A stretch of DNA of 64,000 nucleotides, taken from Sphingobacterium bovistauri. GTDB lineage: Bacteria; Bacteroidota; Bacteroidia; Sphingobacteriales; Sphingobacteriaceae. The stretch is taken from positions 94,661-158,660 of the forward strand of contig NZ_JADEYP010000006.1 of NCBI RefSeq assembly GCF_020295405.1. Reading direction: 5' to 3'. The notes beneath the pieces were generated by a model that saw only the letters and a list, made by a program, of their open reading frames with translations, had not been told where the DNA came from and did not search any database. The first letter of the stretch is position 1, and each line of letters starts with the position of its first letter. Position numbers and translations under genes: made by a program. Below, in pieces: positions 26,676 to 36,654 of this stretch.

Positions 26676-28817
26676 ATGAAGAAATTAATAATGTTAGTTG
26701 TACTATGTGCTTCTAGTCTAGCCACTATGGCAGACGAGGGCATGTGGTTCTTGATGCATTTGAAGCGTCTTAATGAGGCTGATATGCAGAAGAAAGGTCT
26801 TAAATTGACCGCAGAAGAAATTTATAGTATCAACAACTCTAGTTTGAAAGATGCTATTGTACAATTCAATGGGGGTTGTACTGCAGAGATCGTTTCTGCA
26901 ACAGGATTGGTTTTTACGAATCACCACTGTGGCTATGGCGCTATTGCTGAATTATCAACAAAAGAACATGACTATTTAACTAATGGTTTTTGGGCTAAAA
27001 ACTATGCAGAAGAATTGAAGCCAAAATCACTTTTTGTGAGATTCTTTGTACGTATGGACGATGTTTCTAAACGCATATTGGGTTTAGTAAATGATAAAAT
27101 GTCTGAAAAAGAACGTAACACTATCATTCAACAAGAAATAGCTAAAATCGAAAAAGAGAATTCTGAAAATGGAAAATACGTCGTTAATGTACGTTCTTTC
27201 TATAATGGAAATGAATTCTATTATTTCGTTTATCAAGATTATCACGATGTTCGTCTTGTAGGAACTCCTCCGAATAGCATTGGTAAATTTGGTGGTGATA
27301 CAGACAACTGGGAATGGCCTCGTCATACTGGTGACTTTGCAATATTCCGTGTATACGGTGATAAAGCAGGAAATCCGGCTCAGTATGCAAAGGAGAATGT
27401 GCCTTTGAAACCAAAATACCATTTACCAATCAGCCTAAAAGGAATCCAAGAAGGTGATTTCTCTATGATCTTAGGTTATCCTGGCCGTACAAATCGTTGG
27501 ATGCCTGCAGCTGGAATTGATCAAAATGTAAAATTCGCTTATCCTGCTTGGGTTGAAGCATCAAAAGTAGGTATGGATGCCATGAAACGTCACATGGATA
27601 AAGACCAAACTGTAAATATCAATTACGCATCTAAATATTCTGGAGTAGCTAACTATTGGAAAAACCGTCAAGGTATGATTGATGCGTTGACTAAACACAA
27701 AACATCTACTACAAAAAATAAAGCGGAGAAAAAATTCAATAAATGGGCAAATCAAGCGGCTAATAAAGCGCAATATGGTGATGTCATCAAAACAATCAAT
27801 GACTATTACGAAGCTACAAATCTTAAAGCTAGACATGACAATTACCTAACAGGAATGCTTCGCTCATCTACATTTGCTATGCTTCCTTATTCATTAGGTA
27901 ATGGTCTATTACAATATGCAGATGCCAATGAAGCAAAACGTAAGGAAATTGCTCCTCGTCTAGAAGCTTATATTGCAGACAACTATGAAAAAGTTCACAT
28001 GCCTTTAGAAATTGATGTTTTAACGGATGAATTGAATTTATATGTTACAAAAGCTGGCAACAATATTGCACCATATATCGCTGAATTAGCAAAACAAAAT
28101 AACAACCAGTTGGCAGGTGCCGTAAAATCAGCTTTTGACAATAGTATTTTTGGTTCAAAAGAAAAACTAAAGGCTTTCATAAGCAATCCCAATACTGCAG
28201 TTTTACAAAATGATCCACTATATAAAATATCTTCTTCAATAGCAGATAAGTATCGTGAAAAATCAGATGCACAACAACTTGCTGAAGACAATTTCCAAGC
28301 TGCTCATCGTAAATATATAGCAGGATTCTTAGCACAAAACCCAAAAGCTAAATATTATCCAGATGCAAATAGTACATTGAGACTTACTTATGGCACTATC
28401 CGTGCGTTACCTAAAGATAAGCGTAATGATGCTAAAATCAACAATTACACCACTTTAGACGGCACTATAGCTAAGTATAAGCCGAATGATGAAGAGTTTG
28501 ACTTACCTAAAAGGTTGATGGAATTGAATGAGAAGAAAGATTTCGGAAGATATGATGACAAAGCTGGTTATATGCCTGTTAACTTCTTATCAGATCAAGA
28601 CATCACAGGAGGTAACTCTGGCTCACCAGTATTGAATGGCAATGGTGAATTAATCGGTATTGCATTTGATGGTAATATTGAAGCAATGGCTGGTGATGTG
28701 ATCTTCGATCCGAAATTACAACGTACTATTTCGGTAGATATTCGCTACGTATTATTTATCATCGATAAGTTCGCTGGAGCTCAAAATATCATAAACGAAC
28801 TAACAATTCGCAATTAA
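26676..28817 (+). CDS. Secreted S46 dipeptidyl peptidase, DPP7-type
   Basis: This 713-residue serine exopeptidase releases dipeptides in the periplasm. It has a signal peptide ending near ATMA|DEGMW. The catalytic histidine region is FTNHHCGYGA (about 80-89) and the catalytic serine lies in TGGNSGSPV (about 648). The residue that separates DPP7 (Gly) from DPP11 (Arg) is Gly here, in AFDGN (about 666), pointing to DPP7-like preference for hydrophobic P1 residues rather than Asp/Glu. An in-frame ATG one codon earlier (26673) is equally possible. It is divergent from the helicase operon and ends at a strong hairpin. Confidence 0.95.
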   Translation: MKKLIMLVVLCASSLATMADEGMWFLMHLKRLNEADMQKKGLKLTAEEIYSINNSSLKDAIVQFNGGCTAEIVSATGLVFTNHHCGYGAIAELSTKEHDYLTNGFWAKNYAEELKPKSLFVRFFVRMDDVSKRILGLVNDKMSEKERNTIIQQEIAKIEKENSENGKYVVNVRSFYNGNEFYYFVYQDYHDVRLVGTPPNSIGKFGGDTDNWEWPRHTGDFAIFRVYGDKAGNPAQYAKENVPLKPKYHLPISLKGIQEGDFSMILGYPGRTNRWMPAAGIDQNVKFAYPAWVEASKVGMDAMKRHMDKDQTVNINYASKYSGVANYWKNRQGMIDALTKHKTSTTKNKAEKKFNKWANQAANKAQYGDVIKTINDYYEATNLKARHDNYLTGMLRSSTFAMLPYSLGNGLLQYADANEAKRKEIAPRLEAYIADNYEKVHMPLEIDVLTDELNLYVTKAGNNIAPYIAELAKQNNNQLAGAVKSAFDNSIFGSKEKLKAFISNPNTAVLQNDPLYKISSSIADKYREKSDAQQLAEDNFQAAHRKYIAGFLAQNPKAKYYPDANSTLRLTYGTIRALPKDKRNDAKINNYTTLDGTIAKYKPNDEEFDLPKRLMELNEKKDFGRYDDKAGYMPVNFLSDQDITGGNSGSPVLNGNGELIGIAFDGNIEAMAGDVIFDPKLQRTISVDIRYVLFIIDKFAGAQNIINELTIRN

Positions 28818-28823
28818 ATCGCC

Positions 28824-28862
28824 ACAAAATCACCTTTTTTTTGCTAAAAAGTGTGATTTTGT
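28824..28862 (+). terminator. Terminator after the S46 peptidase
   Basis: Long stem formed by ACAAAATCAC and CTTTTT pairing with AAAAAG and TGTGATTTTGT (one bulged base), followed by TGTTTTTATGTTTTTTTG. Confidence 0.75.
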
Positions 28863-28940
28863 TGTTTTTATGTTTTTTTGTTTTGTATATTTATTACATC
28901 TTAGTAATATAAAATAGAAACTAAATTATATTTAATAAAA

Positions 28941-29120
28941 ATGGAAAACTACACTAAATTAAAAGATCTAGTAGCTTCTATCGAAGCTGATGCTGAAAAA
29001 TTCTTCAACAACGGTAACTCAGCTGCAGGTACTCGTGTACGTAAAGGTTTACAAGACATCAAAACTTTAGCACAAGAAATCCGTAACGAAGTAACTAGTA
29101 AGAAAAACACTGGTAAATAA
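28941..29120 (+). CDS. Histone H1-like small DNA-binding protein
   Basis: A 59-codon gene with start and stop clearly framed by hairpins. The product MENYTKLKDLVASIEADAEK continues with FFNNGNSAAGTRVRKGLQDIKTLAQEIRNEV and a lysine-rich tail. This AGTRxRKxLQDIKxLAQEIR pattern is typical of the Bacteroidota histone H1/Hc1-like family, thought to coat DNA. It is monocistronic with its own terminator; codon use (ggt, cgt, aac) suggests high expression. Confidence 0.88.
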   Translation: MENYTKLKDLVASIEADAEKFFNNGNSAAGTRVRKGLQDIKTLAQEIRNEVTSKKNTGK

Positions 29121-29142
29121 TCTTCGGATACAGTTTTTAAAT

Positions 29143-29174
29143 AGAAAAGGCTCACTTAAAAGTGAGCCTTTTCT
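29143..29174 (+). terminator. Terminator after the histone-like gene
   Basis: Perfect 15-bp stem AGAAAAGGCTCACTT / AAGTGAGCCTTTTCT with a minimal loop. It may also serve the reverse GLPGLI gene ending at 29195. Confidence 0.8.
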
Positions 29175-29194
29175 TATTATACATGAATATACGG

Positions 29195-29983
29195 CTACAT
29201 TAGAGCCAATTTGATTACATAATCTACCGTAGCTTTATTTAAGAAATTACTAAATGCATCATTCATCATTTTAGCTATTTCTGATCGGCTCATCGTTTTG
29301 ACTTTAGGGTTTTCGACAGCCTTTTTATCTAATATAACATTATTAGCTATTTCCACTTTCGTTGCAAAAAATGAAACATGTTGACTAGGTACAATTAACC
29401 CCAAAATCAATCCTGGCAGGCCATTGATCGATTCAGGTCCTCCATCAATAGGGATTTCATTTGCATAAAAACCAATAACATACGTCGAATCCTCAGTTAT
29501 TCCATTTGCGCGTCGACAATTGAATCCCGCAATATCACGATACTCGTCTGTAATCGTCCATTTTACTTTTTTAAGGGTATCTTGAATAATTACTTTTTGG
29601 CCGATCAAATCATTGAAACGCTTATACTCGTTCGTTGCCAAATTGGAATAAGTTGTTGCTTCAAAATCCAAGGCTAACATTTGTATGATTTGCTTAATAT
29701 TAGGATCAAGTTCTTGCTTTAGCGATTCAAATAAAGTTTCCTTCCCTTTAAATTTCATCGATTTTTTCAAAACAACATTTTCAGGTGTATTGGGTAGCAT
29801 ATTTTGCATAAATCCCTTCTGTGCCTCTGGAGATTTCTCTATGAATTGCTTGCGAAGAATGTTCTTCGTATACATTGTTTTATCATAATAGACGGTTCCT
29901 TCTTCAGCAAACATTGCATATTGTGCTTTAGCTGAAAATGATATCCCAATTAAGAATAAGGTAAGAATATATAAATATTTCAT
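29195..29983 (-). CDS. GLPGLI family secreted protein
   Basis: This 262-residue protein has a signal peptide (cleavage near FSAKAQ) and the family signature INGLPGLILGL preceded by YRDIAGFNCRRA and YANEIPIDGGPE. The function of GLPGLI proteins is unknown; they are periplasmic or surface proteins typically encoded next to a large outer-membrane receptor, as here, where the 901-residue barrel gene ends 14 bases upstream. Confidence 0.9.
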   Translation of the reverse strand: MKYLYILTLFLIGISFSAKAQYAMFAEEGTVYYDKTMYTKNILRKQFIEKSPEAQKGFMQNMLPNTPENVVLKKSMKFKGKETLFESLKQELDPNIKQIIQMLALDFEATTYSNLATNEYKRFNDLIGQKVIIQDTLKKVKWTITDEYRDIAGFNCRRANGITEDSTYVIGFYANEIPIDGGPESINGLPGLILGLIVPSQHVSFFATKVEIANNVILDKKAVENPKVKTMSRSEIAKMMNDAFSNFLNKATVDYVIKLALM

Positions 29984-29997
29984 TGCTCTCTTTTTTA

Positions 29998-32703
29998 TTA
30001 TTTAACAAACATTTTATTAAAATCCCAAGACAGTTTCAGCATATAGTAACGACGAATTGTGTCAAATCTACGTTGTTCAAATATAGAGTTCCTTTGACTT
30101 CTTGAGTAACCTATATTTTGATTCAATACATCATTAACAACAAAGTCTAATACCAAGGACTCATTTTTCAAGAATTTTTTGCTTACCCCTGGATGTATCA
30201 AGAAACGTTCTAATTTCTGATCCAAAGCTGCAGTAGGTGCTTCGTATGAATAATCATAGTTTGTATATACTTTAAACGTCTTTGAAATGAAATATTCCAA
30301 ACTACCACCTGAAGTAAACACAAATCCGCTATTATCATGTTCAGGTCTTAGGTTTGATTTCATTTGACGATATTGCGGTGTGAATTTAGTCGAGAAATTA
30401 AACCCTGTCTTTGTTTCTCTTTTGATTTCGTAAGTCAAAGAATAACTTTGCGTATTTACGACATTAGCATCTCCGTTTACAAAGTTGTGATTTCTCGAAA
30501 TTGAAAAAACTGGCGAAATAGAGTTATCTAAAACTAATTCCTTGTTTAATCTAAAATAATAACCTGAATATACACTCCAATCAAAATTGTTCTTGCCCTC
30601 AATATTATCCCATCTGTAAGTATTCACACTATCAGTAGTGATATTCTGAACTATAGGATCTTTTGTCATTGTAAAAGTACTTCCCAAATATTTGAATTGA
30701 TTGGATAATATGTTAAAACTATGATAAAAACCTTCTATTATATTTACAAATGCAGGATTCAAATTTTCGTTACCTAGATATTGATTCAGACGATCCGAAT
30801 TATTCAGGATAGGCTGAATTTGGTTCAAAGATGGTAATTGATTCTTTCCACTATAAGTCATACGCAAACTCTTAGAATTTGATATTTTGAAGTTTGTCTC
30901 CAATCTTGGGTTATAAGTGAAAAAGTTTCTTTTTAAGGATTTATTCGAATAATTATTAACTTGATTTAAGCGATCATCATTGAAATTATTAGTCAAATTG
31001 GCCGTCAATTTTTCTGTATTATAAATCAACGCAAGCTTGTAATTATTACTTACTCTATTGTAATCATAATTACTACTAAATTTCGTATCTAGGTCATTAT
31101 ATTGATTTGAAATACCCTTATTAAAAGATTCTATCAATGATGCATTCGATACACGATTGATATCATAGCCAATAGCCATATTGAACACTTTGGACAATGG
31201 CTCTGTATAGGTAACTCCTGCTTGTATAGCGCTCAACTGCTGATCCGTTTCTTTACGCTGATCTGTTGTATCCTTAACAGTGCCTGATACTAATGTAGAA
31301 TACAAGTAACCATCTCCTGTAGTCTCTTCATTATTAGCCCCAAAATTTAATGATAATGATCGTCCCTTCTTCATGAATTTTTTAGTATACAATACCGAAA
31401 CACCTACATCGTCTATTTTGTGATCCTTTTCTTCTTCACTTGAATTGCTTGACACAGGATTTTGATTCGCAAGAAAATTTTGTGAATTAATAACATCATT
31501 ACTCCATAATACTTTTTTGGAAGCTCGTGCTGTAACCAATAACTGATTCAATGAGTCAATCTTCGTGTCCAATTTGAAATTAATACGATGTTGATCGTTA
31601 TCCGTATCTACAAACTTATCAGTTGTGCTATTAATTACACCTGACATTATCGTCTCTTCCTTACCATCTGCCTGTAACTTACCGTATTTATAACTCAAGT
31701 TCAATTGGTACTTATCTTTTTTCCAACGATCATTAAAATTTACTCCTGAATTAATCACTCGAGGAATACCGACTACACCTTGACCTGAGAAGGGATCATT
31801 TACCACCATTTGACCACCTTCAAATGATGCATCTACATCTACACCAAATTTTTGTGCATCTTGCCAATTCAAGGAAGTCGTCCCGTTATTACCGAATAAA
31901 CCATAAGCAGAAATCTTTTGTGAGCCTTTGAATTTATTCAACATCAATTGCCCCATGTAATATTCGTCCGTTCCTGCGCCTAACAATGCTTTACCAAACA
32001 TACCATTTTTGGCATCTTCTTTTAGTTGTACATTGATCGTTTGCTCGCGAACACCATCATCTACACCCGTACGTTGTGCTTGATCAGATTTCTTCTCATA
32101 CACTTGAACTTTATCAACCATATCCGAACGCAAATTTCGCGTTACTAATGTCGGATCGTCCCCAAAAAACTCTTCTCCGTCCACTAATACTTTCTGCACT
32201 GTTTTACCTTGAGCAGTAATTTTACCAGAAGCATCAACGGTTATACCTGGTAACACTTTAAGTAAATCTTCAACTTTTGCATTTTTTTCGACAACAAATT
32301 GAGAAGCATCATACTCTGTGGTATCTCCTTTGATGGTAATCGCTGATCTTCTTTTGACAACAACTTCTTCAATCAAATGTGCAACACTTGACAATAAAAT
32401 TTCACCTAAATCATTATGATTAGATGATGCTTTCACTTCCTGATAAAAGTCAGCGTACTTTGGATAAGAAACGACGACCAAATGATCACCCTTTGCAGGT
32501 TTCTTAAACTCAAAATACCCATTCTCATCTGCACGAGTGTAGTCAACCAAAAGGGAGTCTTTTGACTGCAAAAGCATTATTGAGGTATTTTTCAATTTTA
32601 CTTTGTCTGTAATATCTAAAACCCTTCCTGAAATTTTCGTTTGTGCAAAACTATTGCATATGAAACCCAAAAAAGTCATTAGTAAGAGGAATGAACCCTT
32701 CAT
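29998..32703 (-). CDS. TonB-receptor-like outer-membrane barrel protein
   Basis: This 901-residue protein has a signal peptide (FICNSFAQ), a carboxypeptidase-regulatory-like beta-sandwich (KISGRVLDITDKVKLKNTS, about 22-105), a plug region (VEDLLKVLPGITVDASGKI, VLVDGEEFFGDDP) and a C-terminal barrel of the OMP_b-brl_3 type to residue 901. There is no SusD partner, so it is not a classic glycan PUL. Its partner is the GLPGLI gene 14 bases downstream. The substrate is unknown. Confidence 0.9.
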   Translation of the reverse strand: MKGSFLLLMTFLGFICNSFAQTKISGRVLDITDKVKLKNTSIMLLQSKDSLLVDYTRADENGYFEFKKPAKGDHLVVVSYPKYADFYQEVKASSNHNDLGEILLSSVAHLIEEVVVKRRSAITIKGDTTEYDASQFVVEKNAKVEDLLKVLPGITVDASGKITAQGKTVQKVLVDGEEFFGDDPTLVTRNLRSDMVDKVQVYEKKSDQAQRTGVDDGVREQTINVQLKEDAKNGMFGKALLGAGTDEYYMGQLMLNKFKGSQKISAYGLFGNNGTTSLNWQDAQKFGVDVDASFEGGQMVVNDPFSGQGVVGIPRVINSGVNFNDRWKKDKYQLNLSYKYGKLQADGKEETIMSGVINSTTDKFVDTDNDQHRINFKLDTKIDSLNQLLVTARASKKVLWSNDVINSQNFLANQNPVSSNSSEEEKDHKIDDVGVSVLYTKKFMKKGRSLSLNFGANNEETTGDGYLYSTLVSGTVKDTTDQRKETDQQLSAIQAGVTYTEPLSKVFNMAIGYDINRVSNASLIESFNKGISNQYNDLDTKFSSNYDYNRVSNNYKLALIYNTEKLTANLTNNFNDDRLNQVNNYSNKSLKRNFFTYNPRLETNFKISNSKSLRMTYSGKNQLPSLNQIQPILNNSDRLNQYLGNENLNPAFVNIIEGFYHSFNILSNQFKYLGSTFTMTKDPIVQNITTDSVNTYRWDNIEGKNNFDWSVYSGYYFRLNKELVLDNSISPVFSISRNHNFVNGDANVVNTQSYSLTYEIKRETKTGFNFSTKFTPQYRQMKSNLRPEHDNSGFVFTSGGSLEYFISKTFKVYTNYDYSYEAPTAALDQKLERFLIHPGVSKKFLKNESLVLDFVVNDVLNQNIGYSRSQRNSIFEQRRFDTIRRYYMLKLSWDFNKMFVK

Positions 32704-32970
32704 AAGTATTTAAGTTAGAATAATAAATTTATACAATTTGAAATTGGTGATTTTGCATATTAGTTACAAAGAAAAAACTCTTATTTGATTTTCTCTAATG
32801 AAATATTGTTAATTAATTGTTATCATCGGTAAAACGCCATAAATTATCGGTAAATTCATAAAATCATGAATAAAAAATCACTTTGTTCTATATATAATGA
32901 TGATACAGAAAACATAATTCCATAAAACATTTGTAAGTATTAGAAAAGCATAATTACGTAAAATATTCCC

Positions 32971-32978
32971 TACTTTTG
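32971..32978 (+). promoter_or_regulatory. -7 element of the M20 dipeptidase gene
   Basis: TACTTTTG matches TAnnTTTG, 16 bases before the ATG at 32995. Confidence 0.45.
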
Positions 32979-32994
32979 TAAAAACGTTTTTATA

Positions 32995-34365
32995 ATGCAA
33001 AATATCAAAGAATATGTAGAAGCGAACAAAGATCGTTTCTTAGAAGAATTATTTGAACTATTGCGCTTTCCATCAGTAAGTGCAGACCCTCAATATAAAG
33101 AAGGCGTACTAAATACAGCTGAGTTTGTCGCTCAAAAATTAAAAGATGCAGGTGCGGACAATGTGGAAATTTGCGCTACAGCAGGTTATCCAATTGTTTA
33201 TGGCGAGAAAATTTTTGATGCTTCATTGCCTACCGTATTAATTTACGGTCACTATGATGTTCAACCAGCAGATCCGTTAGAATTGTGGCATACTCCTCCA
33301 TTCGAACCAACGGTTCGCGATGGTAAAATCTATGCACGCGGTGCAGCAGACGACAAAGGTCAATTCTACATGCACGTGAAAGCATTTGAATATATGGTGC
33401 GTGAAAATCAATTGGCTTGTAACGTAAAATTCATGATCGAAGGTGAAGAAGAAGTAGGTTCTGAAAACTTAGGTATTTTCGTAGCTGCTAATAAAGAACG
33501 TTTGAAAGCTGATGTAATCGTCATTTCGGATACATCAATGATCAGCTTAGAAAACCCTTCATTAGAAACTGGTCTTCGTGGTTTGTCTTACGTAGAAGTA
33601 GAGGTTACTGGTCCTAATCGTGATTTACACTCTGGTGTATACGGTGGTGCTGTAGCAAACCCTGCTACTATTTTAGCGCAATTGATTGCTTCATTACATG
33701 ATGAAAACAATCATATCACTATACCTGGTTTCTATGATGATGTAATAGAATTGACTCCAGAAGAAAGAAAAGCTTTAAACGAAGCACCTTTTGATATTGA
33801 AGAATACAAAACAGATTTAGGCGTAGCGGATGTATGGGGTGAAGAAGGTTATTCTTCTATCGAGCGTACTGGTATTCGTCCTACATTAGAAGTGAATGGC
33901 ATTTGGGGTGGATATATAGGCGAGGGTGCTAAAACAGTATTACCATCAAAAGCATTCGCTAAAATATCAATGCGTCTTGTTCCAAATCAAAATTCAGAAC
34001 GCATTACACAACTTTTCAAAAACCACTTCGAAGGTATTGCACCAAAATCAGTAAAAGTTGAAGTAAAACCGCATCATGGTGGTGAACCTGTGGTAACACC
34101 GACAGACAGTATTGCTTACAAAGCAGCTGAAAAAGCGTTAGAAACGGCTTTTGGGAAAAAACCAATTCCTACACGTGGCGGTGGTTCTATTCCAATCGTT
34201 GCCTTATTTGAAAAAGAATTAGGCATCAAGACAGTTTTGATGGGTTTTGGTTTGGATAGTGATAACTTACACTCACCAAATGAGAAATACGGCATTGAAA
34301 ACTACCTAAAAGGTATTGAAACTATTCCTTTGTTTCACAAATACTATGCTGAATTAAGCAAATAG
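32995..34365 (+). CDS. M20-family dipeptidase (CNDP/DapE-like)
   Basis: This 456-residue cytoplasmic zinc peptidase hydrolyses dipeptides. Metal and catalytic motifs are YGHYDVQPADP, ARGAADDKGQ, IEGEEEVGSEN and DTSMIS, plus the dimerisation-domain histidine in DLHSGVYGG and the C-terminal metal ligand in LHSPNEKYG. It has no signal peptide. It is monocistronic, with a -7 element upstream and a terminator directly downstream. It may process dipeptides such as those released by the S46 enzyme, but that link is inference. Confidence 0.94.
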   Translation: MQNIKEYVEANKDRFLEELFELLRFPSVSADPQYKEGVLNTAEFVAQKLKDAGADNVEICATAGYPIVYGEKIFDASLPTVLIYGHYDVQPADPLELWHTPPFEPTVRDGKIYARGAADDKGQFYMHVKAFEYMVRENQLACNVKFMIEGEEEVGSENLGIFVAANKERLKADVIVISDTSMISLENPSLETGLRGLSYVEVEVTGPNRDLHSGVYGGAVANPATILAQLIASLHDENNHITIPGFYDDVIELTPEERKALNEAPFDIEEYKTDLGVADVWGEEGYSSIERTGIRPTLEVNGIWGGYIGEGAKTVLPSKAFAKISMRLVPNQNSERITQLFKNHFEGIAPKSVKVEVKPHHGGEPVVTPTDSIAYKAAEKALETAFGKKPIPTRGGGSIPIVALFEKELGIKTVLMGFGLDSDNLHSPNEKYGIENYLKGIETIPLFHKYYAELSK

Positions 34366-34377
34366 TTATATTCTAAT

Positions 34378-34415
34378 AAAAAAATAGGTCTGGAAATTTT
34401 CAGACCTATTTTTTT
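34378..34415 (+). terminator. Terminator after the M20 dipeptidase
   Basis: Perfect 15-bp stem AAAAAAATAGGTCTG / CAGACCTATTTTTTT with an 8-base loop. Confidence 0.85.
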
Positions 34416-34458
34416 ATATCTTCGTCCTGATCAATATCAACTATAAGTTAATTCTAAT

Positions 34459-35208
34459 ATGATAAGATTTTTAAGGAAGACACACACTTACCTGTATCTA
34501 GGCGCAGTAATGTTAGTTTTTATTCCTTTTTATCCGTTTCTTTATTTCTTAACTAGAAATCCTAAAAAATATTATAAACAAATTGTATTCTGTCGAAAAT
34601 GGATTAGCATTTTGGCTACAATAGTTGTTGGAATTCGATTTAAAATAGAATACGAAGACAAAACTAGTATTGATTGGTCTCAACCGTACGTTATTTGCCC
34701 TAATCACACTTCCATTTTAGATATCACAGCACTTACCTATCTATGTAGACAACCATTCTCTTTTATGGGAAAAATTGAATTACTAAATAATCCAGTGACT
34801 AAGATGTTTTTTAAAAGTATTGATATCGCGGTAGATCGAAAAAGTAAAATTTCTTCTTTCAAAGCTTTTAAAAAAGCAGATGAAACGTTGAAAAATGGAA
34901 AATCAATAGTAATATTCCCTGAAGGAAAAATTGATGATGAGTTTCCTCCGAGACTACATGAATTTAAATCCGGATCTTTTCGCCTAGCCATTGACAATAA
35001 AGTTCAAATACTACCTGTTGTCATTCAAGACGCTTGGAAGATATTATGGGATGATGGGATGAAATTCGGTTCTAGACCGGGGACAGTGCATATTAAGATA
35101 TTAAAACCTATTGATACAGAAACTATTACCCAAGAGGAATTTGATGAATTACAAGATTATGTATATCATAAAATGAATTTTCATTGGAAACATTCCAATA
35201 CAATATAA
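34459..35208 (+). CDS. 1-acyl-glycerol-3-phosphate acyltransferase (PlsC-like)
   Basis: This 249-residue membrane acyltransferase has an N-terminal membrane segment (about 11-33). Catalytic H-x4-D is in CPNHTSILD (about 87-95), the phosphate-binding motif in IVIFPEGKID and the fourth motif in VQILPVVIQ. The family converts lysophosphatidate to phosphatidate for phospholipid synthesis. It stands alone between the dipeptidase and the DUF2795 gene. Confidence 0.92.
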   Translation: MIRFLRKTHTYLYLGAVMLVFIPFYPFLYFLTRNPKKYYKQIVFCRKWISILATIVVGIRFKIEYEDKTSIDWSQPYVICPNHTSILDITALTYLCRQPFSFMGKIELLNNPVTKMFFKSIDIAVDRKSKISSFKAFKKADETLKNGKSIVIFPEGKIDDEFPPRLHEFKSGSFRLAIDNKVQILPVVIQDAWKILWDDGMKFGSRPGTVHIKILKPIDTETITQEEFDELQDYVYHKMNFHWKHSNTI

Positions 35209-35259
35209 TTCAATGTAATAACAGCCTAAACATTAAATTGCAAATTCGGAAACATTTAA

Positions 35260-35290
35260 CTTGCTTTTATTAAATATTATACTATTTTTG
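35260..35290 (+). promoter_or_regulatory. Promoter of the DUF2795 gene
   Basis: CTTG (35260-35263), a 19-base spacer and a perfect -7 element TATTTTTG (35283-35290), 28 bases before the start. This is one of the better two-box matches in the window. Confidence 0.6.
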
Positions 35291-35318
35291 CGAAAAGTGA
35301 AATTTAAATTGTAAGACT

Positions 35319-35540
35319 ATGTATTGGACTCTAGAATTAGCATCACACTTGGAAGATGCACCATGGCCTGCAACAAAAGATGAATTAATCGACTATGCAA
35401 TTCGTTCTGGTGCTCCTGTGGAAGTAATAGAAAATCTTCAAGCATTGGAAGATGATGGCGAGCCTTACGAGAATATCGAAGAGATTTGGCCGGATTATCC
35501 AACAAAAGATGACTTCTTTTTCAATGAAGACGAGTATTAA
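35319..35540 (+). CDS. Small acidic DUF2795 protein
   Basis: This 73-residue acidic protein (APWPATKDELIDYAIRSGAP, then VIENLQALEDDGEPYENIEEIWPDYPTKDD) matches the DUF2795 family found throughout Bacteroidota. Function unknown; very conserved and probably cytoplasmic. It is monocistronic, with its own promoter and terminator. Confidence 0.88.
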   Translation: MYWTLELASHLEDAPWPATKDELIDYAIRSGAPVEVIENLQALEDDGEPYENIEEIWPDYPTKDDFFFNEDEY

Positions 35541-35546
35541 TCAAGT

Positions 35547-35579
35547 ATAAAAATCGCACTTTATAAGTGCGATTTTTAT
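35547..35579 (+). terminator. Terminator after the DUF2795 gene
   Basis: Perfect 15-bp stem ATAAAAATCGCACTT / AAGTGCGATTTTTAT with a 3-base loop. Confidence 0.82.
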
Positions 35580-35628
35580 TTTTAGACTAAACACAAATTA
35601 TTCTTATTTTTCTTAAACGATTTTAAAT

Positions 35629-35636
35629 TACCTTTG
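35629..35636 (+). promoter_or_regulatory. -7 element before the barrel-like protein gene
   Basis: TACCTTTG matches TAnnTTTG, 20 bases before the ATG at 35657. Confidence 0.45.
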
Positions 35637-35656
35637 TCTCAATACAAAAGATTGGT

Positions 35657-36589
35657 ATGCAAAAATCTACACTAATTTTCATATTTATTTTATTCGTAAA
35701 CCTTGTCCAAGCACAGCTTTACGTAAAAGACAATGAACCCAAAACTTCTACCATTTCTATTCAACCAAAAATTGGATATTCTGTTTCTAAAACAACTTTT
35801 AATATTTCGGGCAACGAATTAGGTAAAAATCCCAATATCCTTTCCGAATTAATTTGGGATCCTACCAATGCTATAGAATATGGTTTAGATTTAAAATTTT
35901 CACACGATAAATTTATACTGAATACTAGCATCCTTTTGAATAATACGATTTCTGGAAATGTTACAGATTTTGATTATGATGGAGACAACCGTACATTGCC
36001 ATACACACAGCTTTATTTAAGTAACCACAAAGGCTCTGGACTGAATTTCAAAATACAACCTGGATACAACTGGAGCAAACAAGATAATCTTAAGCTTATC
36101 ACTTATGCTAGTTTTGATCACTCCAGTCGAACTTTATATTTGCTAAATGACAAAGATTGGAGGACTAATGATAGAAACTACATTAGTGGCTTAAATTCGT
36201 ACTACAACTATAAATTCCCCAGCTATGGAATTGGCATACAAGTTTACCATGATTTAAGTAAAAAAATAACAGCAGATTTTGGAATCGAAGGCTACCTATC
36301 AAAGTATTACGCTTATGGGAATTGGAATCTAATTGAGGCTTTTGAAAAACCAATCAGCTACGAACATAAAGGAAATGGCAAAAAAATAAGCACCAATTTA
36401 GGTGTTGCTTACAATCTTGGACTAAGCACTAGTATCGGTATTCAATACAATTTGAACCATTTTAACATCAACAATGGAAGAGATTATCTTTACCATAAGG
36501 AAGATGGTGTTTTAAAAACGAGATTGAATGAAGCTAATGAGACAAAACATAGTATATTTTTGAATTTACGTCACAGCCTAGCCTTTTAG
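35657..36589 (+). CDS. Probable outer-membrane beta-barrel protein (omptin-fold-like)
   Basis: This 310-residue protein has a signal peptide (cleavage near LVQAQ). The body is alternating beta strands rich in Tyr, Asn and Gly with a final strand ending in Phe (FLNLRHSLAF). The order of a long first strand, LSELIWD, an acidic loop VTDFDYDGDNRT and YASFDHSS recalls omptin-like ten-strand barrels, but I cannot confirm the omptin Asp/His catalytic set. Function open. It is followed after 65 bases by a secreted hypothetical. Confidence 0.65.
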   Translation: MQKSTLIFIFILFVNLVQAQLYVKDNEPKTSTISIQPKIGYSVSKTTFNISGNELGKNPNILSELIWDPTNAIEYGLDLKFSHDKFILNTSILLNNTISGNVTDFDYDGDNRTLPYTQLYLSNHKGSGLNFKIQPGYNWSKQDNLKLITYASFDHSSRTLYLLNDKDWRTNDRNYISGLNSYYNYKFPSYGIGIQVYHDLSKKITADFGIEGYLSKYYAYGNWNLIEAFEKPISYEHKGNGKKISTNLGVAYNLGLSTSIGIQYNLNHFNINNGRDYLYHKEDGVLKTRLNEANETKHSIFLNLRHSLAF

Positions 36590-36654
36590 AAATAGTCTCG
36601 CGACATATTTAATCCTTTATCTAAATAGGCAGTCAAACCCTTAAAAAATAAAAA

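Noticed and set aside
29998..32703. SusC/SusD polysaccharide utilisation locus
   Set aside because: The receptor has no adjacent SusD or glycoside hydrolase; its partner is a GLPGLI protein.
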